DNA of 64,000 bases from Flavobacteriales bacterium UBA3364 (GTDB lineage Bacteria > Bacteroidota > Bacteroidia > Flavobacteriales_F > PHOS-HE28): positions 1-64,000 of the forward strand of contig DEQO01000055.1 of NCBI GenBank assembly GCA_002360495.1, given 5' to 3'. Made by a program: the position numbers and the translations under genes. A model generated the notes under the pieces. The model did not search any database. It saw nothing but the letters and a program-made list of their open reading frames with translations, and was not told the origin of the DNA. Shown piece by piece: positions 33,770 through 44,300 of this stretch; position 1 is the first letter of the stretch, and each line of letters opens with the position of its first letter.

Positions 33770-35785
33770 ATGATACGCCTGCGGTGTTCCTTGTTCCGTG
33801 TATTCGGCTTCGCGATGGCCTATGCCTGCACGCAGATCGGCAACGCCCAGGAATCACCGGAACGGTTGGATTCCGTACTGCCGCTCCTGAACACCTCCAT
33901 CAGGGATACCGCACAGCTGGACCTGCTCATCATGGTGGCCGAGTCCTGGTACACATCGGACAATGCCTACCCATACCTGGCGCGGATGGACAGCCTCTCC
34001 GCAGAACTGCTCAAGAGCCCGAACGCGGATGTACGGCGCAGGGCACGCCACGCTCGCGGTGCCTACCACTATTTCATCGGCTACCACGCCAAGTTCGCCC
34101 GGAACATCCCCCTGGCGCTGCGATCGCTCCAGCAGGCACTGGCCGATTTCCAGGTCCACAACGAACGCCATGCGATGGCAGAGACCAATGACGCATTGGG
34201 CGTACTGTTCCGCGCAGCGGGGCATCCTGAGCGGTCCATCGCGTTCTTCCAGGAAGAACTTCGTTTGGGACGCGAATTGCGGCACGACCATGTGACCAAC
34301 CAGGCCCTTGTCCATCTGGCCGCTGCGCACATCGAGAGCCATCGGCCGGACATTGCGGCGATATACCTCGATTCATGTGGCAGGGGCACGCCGGCGGACA
34401 GTTCCGCGGTACTGTTGGAACGGGCGAAGATCAGCACGCTCCAGGGCAAGCATTCGGACGCCATCGCACAACTTGAAAAGAGCCTGACGTTCGCCGGGCG
34501 ATCGGCGAACCCGTGGGACAAGTTGCCCGTTCTTTCCCCCCTGGCCCGGTCCTTCTACGCCATCGGTAAACATGAGAAAGGTCTTGCGGCCGCTCGCGAA
34601 TGCGTAGACATCGCCGAGCGCATGGGCGACCAGACCGCGCGTTGCGCATGCACCATGTTGATCGGCATCGGGGAACTTTCCTTGGGCCGGGACGCCGATG
34701 CCGAACGAACGCTTCTCGAAGGATTGCGACTGGCCGAAGCGAACCACAACGTGGGCGCGGCCCGCGAACTCGGTGACGAGGGATCCATGGTGCATGCGAG
34801 CAAATTGCTCAAGGACCTGTACCGGAAACAAGGACGCCTACCGGAGGCGCTCGCCATGACCGACCTATGGTCCGGTTTGAAGGACAGTGTTGCACGCATG
34901 GACGGGCGGGAAGAGATCCTCTTGTTCGAATTCCAGCGCGAACACTACACCGACAGCCTGGCGAACGTGGAACAGGTGCGGTCCCAACAAGCGCTGCACG
35001 ATCGCCAGATCGCAGCCGAAAAGACCCGGCGCAACATGTTCGCCCTGTTGGGGATATTACTGCTCGTGGTGGTGGTCGCATTCTGGAGCAGGGCACGCCT
35101 GTTGCGCCGCAGCAATGCCGCGATCCTGACGGCACAGGACCAGTTGCTCGCCAGCGAAAAAGCATTGGAGGCAGAGGCCGTGCGAACACGGATCGCACGC
35201 GATATCCACGACGAGCTCGGAAGTGATCTGACCAAGATCGCCATGCTCGGCAGTGAAGCGAAACGCCGCATGGCCGATGGGTCGGACCAAGTGGCCCCGG
35301 TTCTCGATCGGCTCGGGCGTTTGGCCCGGGAGGCTGGCGGCGCATTGAAGGACATCGTCTGGTCCGTGGATCCCGAACAGGACACCTGGCAAGGACTTGT
35401 GCATCACGCGCGGGTGTACGCCCAGCGCGTCCTGGATGGAACAGGGGTCGAAGCCGATCTACAATTCGGGCATTCCGGTCCGGATGCCCCGATCGACCCG
35501 GCCACCAAACGCAACATCTTCCTGGTCCTGAAGGAAGCCTTGAACAACGCGCTGAAGTATGCGCAAGCCTCCCGGATCAGCGTTCATTTGAACACCTCCA
35601 TGCACGGCTTCCAGTTGACCGTCTCCGACAACGGTCCTGGGTTCGACCCGGTGAACGCAAGCCAGGCAGGGAACGGCCTGCGTAACATGCGCACTCGCGC
35701 AGAACGCTTGCGGGCGGAACTCCGCATCAGGGCGAACGACCCGCAGGGAACACGCCTGGAGCTCGTCTCCGTCACCGGTCCGTGA
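33770..35785 (+). CDS. TPR-containing sensor histidine kinase (copy 2)
   Basis: A 671-residue paralogue of the preceding kinase with the same order: signal sequence, TPR solenoid (about 30-380), membrane helix at about 421-440 (FALLGILLLVVVVAFW), phospho-acceptor His480 in ARDIHDELGSDLTK, N-box VLKEALNNALKYA and glycine boxes DNGPGFDP and GNGLRNMRTR. The cytoplasmic halves are very alike while the TPR halves differ, so the two probably sense different signals and share one response regulator. Three bases separate it from copy 1, indicating co-transcription. Confidence 0.9.
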   Translation: MIRLRCSLFRVFGFAMAYACTQIGNAQESPERLDSVLPLLNTSIRDTAQLDLLIMVAESWYTSDNAYPYLARMDSLSAELLKSPNADVRRRARHARGAYHYFIGYHAKFARNIPLALRSLQQALADFQVHNERHAMAETNDALGVLFRAAGHPERSIAFFQEELRLGRELRHDHVTNQALVHLAAAHIESHRPDIAAIYLDSCGRGTPADSSAVLLERAKISTLQGKHSDAIAQLEKSLTFAGRSANPWDKLPVLSPLARSFYAIGKHEKGLAAARECVDIAERMGDQTARCACTMLIGIGELSLGRDADAERTLLEGLRLAEANHNVGAARELGDEGSMVHASKLLKDLYRKQGRLPEALAMTDLWSGLKDSVARMDGREEILLFEFQREHYTDSLANVEQVRSQQALHDRQIAAEKTRRNMFALLGILLLVVVVAFWSRARLLRRSNAAILTAQDQLLASEKALEAEAVRTRIARDIHDELGSDLTKIAMLGSEAKRRMADGSDQVAPVLDRLGRLAREAGGALKDIVWSVDPEQDTWQGLVHHARVYAQRVLDGTGVEADLQFGHSGPDAPIDPATKRNIFLVLKEALNNALKYAQASRISVHLNTSMHGFQLTVSDNGPGFDPVNASQAGNGLRNMRTRAERLRAELRIRANDPQGTRLELVSVTGP

Positions 35786-35849
35786 CCGCTGCGGTGGGGG
35801 CCTGCGGCAGAAGATGGCCCGATCGGAACGCTTCCATTAGTTTAGTGGC

Positions 35850-36494
35850 ATGGAGGTACGGCCGGTCCGCGTTGCGTTGGTGGAGGATGACAAGGAGATC
35901 CGCGAACTGCTGCAGAGCGGTTTGGAACGGGCGGAAGGCATCCAGGTGGTGCGCTCCTTCCCGAACGCCGAGGATTTCCTGGACGTTTTCGAAGCATTGG
36001 CGGTGGATGTGGTGCTTATGGACATCAACCTGCCCGGAAAAAGCGGGATCGATTGTATCCGTGAGGCCAAACCGACCAAACCTTCCGTGCAGTTCCTGGT
36101 GTTGACGGTGTTCGAGAACCCCGCCTACATCTTCCAAGCCCTGTGTGCTGGAGCCACGGGATATCTGGTCAAGAACGAGGAACCCGAACAGTTGCACGCC
36201 GCGATCCACGATATCCATGCCGGTGGCTCGCCCATGGCCCCGGCCATTGCACGTTTGGTCGTGGCCAGTTTCCAGCGCGAGGTGCAGGTCCGCATCCAGG
36301 ACCACGCGCTCACCGAACGGGAAAAGAACGTGCTGGACCAGTTGGCCAATGGACTTATGTACAAGGAGATCGCCGCCAAGGCCGAGATCAGTACCGAGAC
36401 CGTACGCAAGCACGTACGCAACATCTATGACAAGTTGCAGGTCTCCTCGCGCATGGAGGCCATCAGAAAGGTGTATCCAGGGGCGTCCCTTTGA
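35850..36494 (+). CDS. NarL/FixJ-family response regulator
   Basis: A 214-residue two-component regulator. The receiver domain (1-125) has acidic pocket residues Asp13 and Asp14, phospho-acceptor Asp58 in VVLMDINLPG, Thr86 and Lys108. The LuxR-type helix-turn-helix (about 150-207) includes LTEREKNVLDQLANGL and STETVRKHVRNIYDKL. It is the expected partner of the two kinases upstream. The next genes downstream encode the surface-protein operon, a plausible target. TAGTTTAG at 35838-35845 lies five bases from the ATG and might be an internal promoter. Confidence 0.92.
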   Translation: MEVRPVRVALVEDDKEIRELLQSGLERAEGIQVVRSFPNAEDFLDVFEALAVDVVLMDINLPGKSGIDCIREAKPTKPSVQFLVLTVFENPAYIFQALCAGATGYLVKNEEPEQLHAAIHDIHAGGSPMAPAIARLVVASFQREVQVRIQDHALTEREKNVLDQLANGLMYKEIAAKAEISTETVRKHVRNIYDKLQVSSRMEAIRKVYPGASL

Positions 36495-36535
36495 TACGGA
36501 TCCCGTCGCTCGGAGGTAACACTAAGTGGGTATTG

Positions 36536-36562
36536 CCGGTCTCCTTAGGGACCGGTTGCTTT
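36536..36562 (+). terminator. Weak hairpin between response regulator and surface operon
   Basis: CCGGTC (36536-36541) pairs with GACCGG (36550-36555), followed by TTGCTTTGG. It may reduce read-through from the two-component genes or structure the leader of the barrel gene. A CTAAGTG-TATTG motif just before it recurs at 47383-47395. Confidence 0.3.
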
Positions 36563-36581
36563 GGTTCAGTGGTCCCAAGCC

Positions 36582-38324
36582 ATGCTGCGAACCGTGCACA
36601 CAGTACCGCGTCGTGTTCCTTCGCCCAGGTGTTGCCGGCCTTCGGCCGCAGTGCTACTGGTGCTCTTTTCGGTCGGATCGATCCCGGCACAGGACCTTGC
36701 GCAGATCGGCAAGACGGAGCCCGTTCGCGTGAACGGCAGTTTATCGTTGTTGGGTGGTCCCTACTTCTTCAGTGGTGACGGATCGCCGCGCAACCAACCC
36801 TTCTGGTGGAGCGCCAATGGGGCTTTGAACCTGAGCATCTACGGTATTCAAGCCCCTTTCAGTTTCACGCTCAGTTCACAGCAACGTTCCTATACCCAAC
36901 CCTTCAACCGCTACGGATTGAGCCCCTACTACAAGTGGGTGCGGCTCCATGTGGGGTACCGGAGCATGCGGTTCAACCCATACACACTTTCCGGCCTGCA
37001 ATTCTTCGGCGCTGGTGTGGAACTGGAGCCGAAGGGCTTCCGGTTCGCCGCATTCTACGGACGCTTCAAGAAGCCGGTGGCACAGGATACGTTGGCTTCC
37101 ATCACTCCGGCCACCGCCTATCGCCGAACAGGCTTCGGGGTGAAGGTCGGAGTCGGCAACCCACGCAATTACGTGGACCTCATGTTCTTCCGCGCAGCGG
37201 ATGATACGACCTCGATACCGGATATCGGGACCACTTCCAATGTCGCGCCGAAGGAGAATGTGGCACTGGGGATCAGTTCCCGGATCACTGTGACGAAACA
37301 GATCACCTGGACGCTCGACCTGGGCACCACGGTATTGAACGAGGATATCCGATACCCGGCACGGACGGACGTGGAACTCCCGGATTTCGTCACCGGGATC
37401 TTCAACCCGCGCGCTGGCGCCAAGGCACTTTTCGCCGGCAACACGGCTATTGGTTACAACGGTCGCACCTTCGGTATCCGCGGACAATACAAGCAGGTGG
37501 ACCCGGACTATCGCTCGCTCGGGGCCTTCTACCAGCAAAGCGACCTACGCGCCATCACACTGGACCCCAGCTTCCGCCTCCTGAAGAACAAGCTGCGTAT
37601 CGGAGGAAGCATCGGTCGGCAGCAGGACAATCTCTACAAGCGAAAAAGCTATACCTCCATTCGCAGCATTGGATCGGCGAACATCTCCTACAATCCATCG
37701 GCGACCTACGGGATCGACCTGAACTTCTCCAACTACGGTATCGCACAAGAAGCCGGCTTGCGCGCTGTGGTCGATACGTTCCGCGTGGCGCAGGTCAACA
37801 GAGCCTATTCAGTAAGCCAGCATTTCTCGCGCACGAACAAGATCCGGACCCTCGCGGTATCATTGGCAGTGGGTCTACAGCAACTGCAAGACCTCAACCC
37901 CTACGGCACCTTCGATGCGTCGGAGAACGACGTGCTCTATGGCAACCTCTTCGTCAGCCACACACGCCTGAGGGGGAACCTGTCCGTAAGCGGTGGCCTC
38001 AACTTCAGTCGCAATACCACCAGCTTCGGGGAGAACATCCTGATCGGTCCCACCGCAGGGGTCTCGCAGCAGTTCGCCGGTGACAAGATGATCGCCTCGC
38101 TTTCCGCCACCTGGAACAAGGCACTGCAGAACCGCGAGCCGTCGGGTACCACCATCAACGGTACAGGGACCATCCAGTACCGGTATTCCGCCATGCACCG
38201 GTTCCAGATCAGTGTGAACGTATTGCAGAACAGTACTTCGTTCGTGGCCAACACGCAATTCACCGAGGTGCGGCTCCTAGGGGGCTATGTGTTCGTATTC
38301 CAACCGAAAGCCGAGAAAACATGA
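36582..38324 (+). CDS. Putative outer-membrane beta-barrel protein
   Basis: A 580-residue exported protein heading the surface operon. A signal peptide (AVLLVLFSVGSIPAQ) is followed by alternating amphipathic beta-strands with aromatic girdles (GFRFAAFYGRF, FGIRGQYKQV, QYRYSAMHRFQISVNVLQNS) and a final strand LGGYVFVFQPKA, typical of an outer-membrane barrel. I do not recognise the family. Its position, with an ATGA overlap to the giant gene, suggests it helps export, anchor or assemble that protein. The ATG at 36582 is chosen over a TTG seven codons earlier. No promoter box is obvious just upstream. Confidence 0.7.
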   Translation: MLRTVHTVPRRVPSPRCCRPSAAVLLVLFSVGSIPAQDLAQIGKTEPVRVNGSLSLLGGPYFFSGDGSPRNQPFWWSANGALNLSIYGIQAPFSFTLSSQQRSYTQPFNRYGLSPYYKWVRLHVGYRSMRFNPYTLSGLQFFGAGVELEPKGFRFAAFYGRFKKPVAQDTLASITPATAYRRTGFGVKVGVGNPRNYVDLMFFRAADDTTSIPDIGTTSNVAPKENVALGISSRITVTKQITWTLDLGTTVLNEDIRYPARTDVELPDFVTGIFNPRAGAKALFAGNTAIGYNGRTFGIRGQYKQVDPDYRSLGAFYQQSDLRAITLDPSFRLLKNKLRIGGSIGRQQDNLYKRKSYTSIRSIGSANISYNPSATYGIDLNFSNYGIAQEAGLRAVVDTFRVAQVNRAYSVSQHFSRTNKIRTLAVSLAVGLQQLQDLNPYGTFDASENDVLYGNLFVSHTRLRGNLSVSGGLNFSRNTTSFGENILIGPTAGVSQQFAGDKMIASLSATWNKALQNREPSGTTINGTGTIQYRYSAMHRFQISVNVLQNSTSFVANTQFTEVRLLGGYVFVFQPKAEKT

Positions 38325-41300
38325 GCGACCGGCCGATCACCTGTTTCACGTATGCGCTTGCTCTCCTGCTTGCCCCCCTCGTGACGTTGGGGCAGAACCA
38401 ACTCACGATCGATGTGCAGGTGACCCCACCGTACAGCGCGAACTATGCCGACTACTTCCAAAGCGGGAACCAGGTCTTCATCCGGATCAACAACCTGGCA
38501 CCCGGAGCCCCAACGTACCAGGTCTATCTCACGGGTTACATCCGTACGGTCGATGGGTCCGTCTCGGTCGGCATTCCACCGCAGACCCGATGGAACGCGC
38601 CACCGCTGACGGTCGTTCCCGGCGTGAACCAACTAACCGGCTCCGATCTGCAGCCCTTTCTCGCCAGCGGGGGTTCGGAGATCGAATTCATCGGAACGAA
38701 TGAAACGGACATCCGGACAGGTCTTTTGCCGGAGGGTGAATACCAGATCTGCCTGCAGGCCTTCGACTACAACACGGACCAACCGCTGTCCATGGAGAAC
38801 CCATCGGCAGGGTGTTCCAACATATTCAACGTCACGTTCCCACCACCGCCGATCCCCACTTCCCCTCTTTGTGATTCGGATGTGCCGGCCATGACCCCAC
38901 AGACGGTGGTCTTCATGTGGAACCTGCCTCTCGGTCCACCACCCGGCGCATCACTGGTCTACCATTTCAAACTGGTGCATCTGGGCGACGACGACCTGGG
39001 GGCGATCGACGTGGTCTCCGCACTGGAAGCCTCGACCTTCCCCTGGCACGAAGCGGAACTGACCACGCCGATGCTGCTGTACGACCAGACCAAACCTCCG
39101 CTTGAACAGGGACAGCGGTACGGCTGGCGCGTTCAGGTGGAGGATGTGGTCGGTGGGACGGTATACCAGAACGACGGCTTTTCCGAACCCTGCATCTTCA
39201 CCTACTCTGCAAACGTACCCCTGATCGCGGAGAGTCCCTCGCTCTTCAAGATCGCTTACCCGGCGAACGGTGACACGTTGCCTTGGGACTTCATGCCGAT
39301 CATACAGCGTTTCGATCCCTATCAGGAGATCCAACACTTCAATAGTGCCCTGACCATTACCGAGGATGGCGCAACATTCGATGATCAAGCGCGGGACCTG
39401 CACTGGAACAGCGGTCCACAACGCTCCCAGCAATTTCTGGTGCGCGATGGCCTTAACAACGATAACATCAATATCACGCTGGAAGAATCGCAGCATGTGA
39501 ACATCTACAAGAGTCCGGCCGAACCGCCTGGAAAGCGTTTCATGCACGGACACACATACAGTTCGGTCGCGACGTTGCGGACAGCGCTCACCTATGACGG
39601 GCCATATACCAACTCCGAGCAGGTCTTCAACGCGTTCCGTAGCGGCATGGCCACCCCCCGACCCCGTGCTCCGGGATACAACGAACGGTTACCAAAGAAC
39701 GGTGGCGATGCTTCCTTAAGCGGGTTCGCGGGCGTAGCGATCAGGTTCAAGACCTCCGAGCCCCCTTCGCGCCTCACCCCTCCATTCCCGATCTGGTACA
39801 TACCGAACGGTGGTACCCCCACACAGATCAGTGGGGCTGTGAACGAACGCTGGCGACTGGAGATCTCCAAGGACGAGACCTTCACCACCACCGTTGAAGT
39901 GAAGACCGGCCGCATCGGCGTGGGCGTGGAAATGCCCGGCCTCAACGCAACATGTACCGAGCAATGCCTGATCGATTCGCTCTACAAGGAAGTCGCCTAC
40001 ACGTTCACACCCACCTCGGAAGGAACCTACTTCTGGCGCGTAAGCTGGCTCTCCGATGCTGAGGATCCATTGAGCAAACCGTATCTCACCGGCCCCGTAT
40101 GGAAATTCACCATCGGTGAAGGTGCTGCCGAAGTGGAGCAAGAGGAAGAGATCGTGCGAGAGACCGACCTCAACTGCCTGGCGGGATGCGCCATGTCACC
40201 GATCCCTGCAGCCGAACGCATGCCTGTGAAAACGGCCCAGATAGGCGATACCATCGACGTAGGGCTCTTCGAGATGCGCCTGACGCAGATCGCGTGGACC
40301 GGCGTGGAGGCCACAGGCCAAGGCACGATCGAGGTCCCCTTCATGCACGCACCCTTGCGCGTGCGCTTCGAGCGGATCAAGATCAACCAGCGCAAACGAC
40401 TGTTCGAAGGCGAAGTGAAGGGGGTCCACGACAACGCGGACGTGATCCCACCGGCTTGGATACAGGGTGGTGCCATGGCCGCAGGTTTCAATGCGCAGGA
40501 TGCCGAAGCGATCGAGAACTATGTGAACGCACAAGGGCGGCTGGTGAGCCAGATGACCATGAGCAACCCCATGGGACTGCCCATCGCCATCGATTCGCCA
40601 AACCCGGAGATACCGATGTCCGTGTCGGTGCTGGCCATGCGCTTTGTGGACACGCTGGCCACGATGAACGCGGTAATGAACTACCGCATCCCTGAAGAAG
40701 GCCTCAACCTCGGCCTGGGTAATATGGATATGCCCTTCACCCCGAGCGGCCCGGGTTGTGTCACGGCGCAGGCCACACTATACCTCGTGAACGATGTGAA
40801 AGTGAAGATCACCGAAGACCAGGACAGCCTGCTCTTCAAAGGAACCAAGTTCGAGACACACGACTTCCAAGCCGTACGCGACTCGGGCACCTTCGTGGCG
40901 TGGGATTGTCACGGCTTCAGGGCGATCACCATCGATGGCGAATACCGTTTCAGCCGTGAGACGTTGGTCGAGGACCTGCCCGACGGAACCGATGGTCCCA
41001 CGAAGATCGCAGCGGCATTCAAGGGAAGAGCCGGACGCCAGGGCTACCTCCTACGTGCCGACTTCAACAAGCCGTTCCATGTGAAGGGTGGTTCCGGTTG
41101 GGGCTTCGATGTGCAGGAGGCGTGGGTCGATCACGCGAGCTACACCAACCCGAGCCAGATCAGGTTCCCCAAGGACTACGGCCAGATCACGGGACTTGCA
41201 CAAGCGGGACAACCGATCCCCACAAGCTGGCATGGATTGTACATCGAACGCGCCATGATGCGGTTGCCGGAAGAGATCGAGGCGTTCGACCAACCCGGTC

Positions 41301-44300
41301 GTGTCACGGCCGTTGTGGACCACCTGATCGTGGATGGCAATGGCCTTTCCAGTGAATTGAAAGTGGCCAACCTGCTTGGGCCGGATGAAGGGAACCTCGA
41401 TGGCTGGGGTTTCTCCATGGACACATTGCAGTTGGATATCATCGCCAACTCCTTCAGCCAAGCCGGGTTCAAGGGCCGCATCCACCTGCCCATTTCGGAC
41501 ACCTTGCTGACGTACTCCGCGATGCTTCAGCAGAACATCGTCGATAACGACTGGCGTGCAGAGTTCCTTGTCCGGCCGGAGAACGACCTGAACGTTCCCA
41601 TGTTCTTCGCCGAGATGAAGTTGGAGGAAACCAGCTACATCCAGGCCGTCGTGGGGGACGAACAGGAAGGCACCTATGCGAAAGCCGAGCTCAATGGCCT
41701 GATCACGATCAACAAGGACAACATCCCCAAGATCGGCCGGATGAGTTTCCGTGACATCCGTTTCAACCACCTCACGTTCGAGACGCGTGATCCCTACACC
41801 AATGCTGGCCAGTCGGGCGTGTTCTCGCTCGCCAGCCCGCAGAAGTGGATCGGCGGCACTTCCGCACCGACCGATCCCGCGAACGGCGAAGAAGGGGAAC
41901 ACAAGGCCGGCGGCTTCCCGATCACCATTACCAAGGTGGATATGGAACGGCGCAACCTCGATGGGAAAAAGATGGTGGGCCTTTGTTTCGATATCAGCTT
42001 GAACCTGACCGGAGATGAGAACGTGTTCACCGCCACCACGCGCATCGCCGTGCTCGGCGAACTGAACACCGAAGCCATGCACAAGTGGGGACACAACGAA
42101 GTGGAGCTCGACTCCATCGGGGTATACGGTGATGTGGGAGTGGTGAAGGTGAGCGGTGGGTTGCGCTTCTACTACGGCGACGACATCTATGGTGATGGCA
42201 TAAAAGGTCTGTTACGCGCTGAATTCCTGAAAGGCAAACTGAAGGTGCAGGCAGCGATGCAATTCGGCAGCAAGGGCACCCTACGCTATTGGTACGCCGA
42301 TGCCATGGCCGCCATGGAGAATGGCATCGACGTGGCGCCCGGTTTCACCGTGTATGGTTTTGGCGGCGGCGCCTGGAGGCACATGAGGCGAACATCCGAT
42401 CCACCCAGTGCCAAGGACATCACCAACCAGATCATCAGCGAGCAGGATGAGGAGAACCAACCCGTGGGGCTATCGCTTTCCGGGATCACGTTCGTGCCGG
42501 ATGCAGCGATCAACTATGGATTCCAGGCCACCATGGTATTCGGCAATCCGGGTGGCGGAACAGCCTACAACGCCGATGTTACCATTGGCGCCGATATCGG
42601 GACCACCGGTGGGGTAAGCAGAATGTTCCTGAACGGACATGCGTACTTCCTCGGCACCCGCAACGAACGCACCTACACCCCTGTCCACGGCGAGGCGGAT
42701 ATCTACTTCGACTTCCCCAATGATGTGTTCTCCGCGCAATTCGATGTGTACGTATCCATTGGCAGCGGTATGGTGACCGGCCTGGGTGCCGGTGACCACG
42801 CCGGCCGTGTGGCGCTCTACATCAGCTCGGACACCTGGCACTTGCATGTTGGTACGCCGGACACCCCCATCGGCCTTGACTTCGTGGGGTTGTTCGATAT
42901 GGAGTCCTACTTGATGATCGGTGAAGACCTTCCGGCAGCTATGCCTCCACCGTCCGAGGTAACGGCCAAGTATGGCATCACAGCACAGAACCTTACCTCA
43001 CAACGGCAGGACTTCTCCAATGGCCTGAACGGGTTCGCCATGGGTGGCCGAATGTCGGCGGGCGACACCTTGAAATTCGGGTTGCTCCGCTTCCGTTTCG
43101 CGGCTGGTATGGGCTTCGACCTTTCTCTACTGGACTATGGGGATACCGAGTGTTCCGGCAGCGGCGAACAGATCGGCGTGAACGGATGGTATGCCGAGGG
43201 GCAGCTCTACGGCTACTTTACCGGAGCGGTGAGCTTATACGTGGATCTATGGTTCACGGAAGGTGAATTCGAGATCTTCGAAGTTGGTGCTGCCCTGCTG
43301 GTCCAAGGAGGTTTGCCGGAGCCCTATTATGCAATGGGCAGTGTGAGCGGTCACTATAGCATTCTCGGTGGCGCGATCAGTGGGAACGCCAGCTTCCCGT
43401 TCGAGTTGGGAGAACAGTGCGACCCCAGCGAAGGCACGCTGGGCGGACTGGAACCGATCCGGGACCTCAAACCATCGCACGGGGCACTGGCGGTCAGTTG
43501 CGGTGTGAATCCCGAGGCCACCTTCGACGTGTCGATGAACGAGGTCTTCGAGATGTACGAGATCAAGGATGACGGCGGCCGGGTGCGTCACGTGTACCGA
43601 TTGACGATCGAGAAGTTCGAGGTCAAACAAGGCAGCACCGCACTTACTGGTACCCAACATTTATCAACGAGCAAGGATCAGGTCACCTTGATCCCCAACG
43701 CGTTCCTGGAAGCGAACATGGCGCATACGGTCACCATCCGTGTGAAGGCGGAGGAAATGAACACCTCCACCATGGAATGGGCCCAGGCGCGCAAGGATGG
43801 TAGCCCCGTGTTCTGGGAAAAGACGCACTCCTTCACCACGGGCCCCGAACCAGATCGGATCGATCCATCGTGGGTGAACTACTCCTACCCCTTCCACGAT
43901 CAGCGTCGCCTCCTGCAGGACGAGTGTCGCAATGGTTTCATTGAAGTGAAGTCGGACATGACACAAATGGACCTGTTCGATACCACACCGGCGGAGAACA
44001 AGGTGCGCACGTTCCGCGTGGTGTTCACCCCGGTTTCTGGGGGCGCAACCCTGGAAAGCCCCGTTCAACTTTCGGGCGGCGCACCCATGCACATCTTCTT
44101 CGAGATCCCTGTGCTGTCCAATAGCAAGGTGTACCGCGTGCAATTGATCGCCAAGGACTCCACCGTAAACACACACACCGGGCCACAAGCCGTCCTTGCC
44201 GGGGTCGCTCTCGACCACTCCGCCATGATGTTCTCAACCGGCAGCTATACCAACCGGAGCCTCATGGACGGCAGGATCCAGCTACGGCAACGAACCTTGG

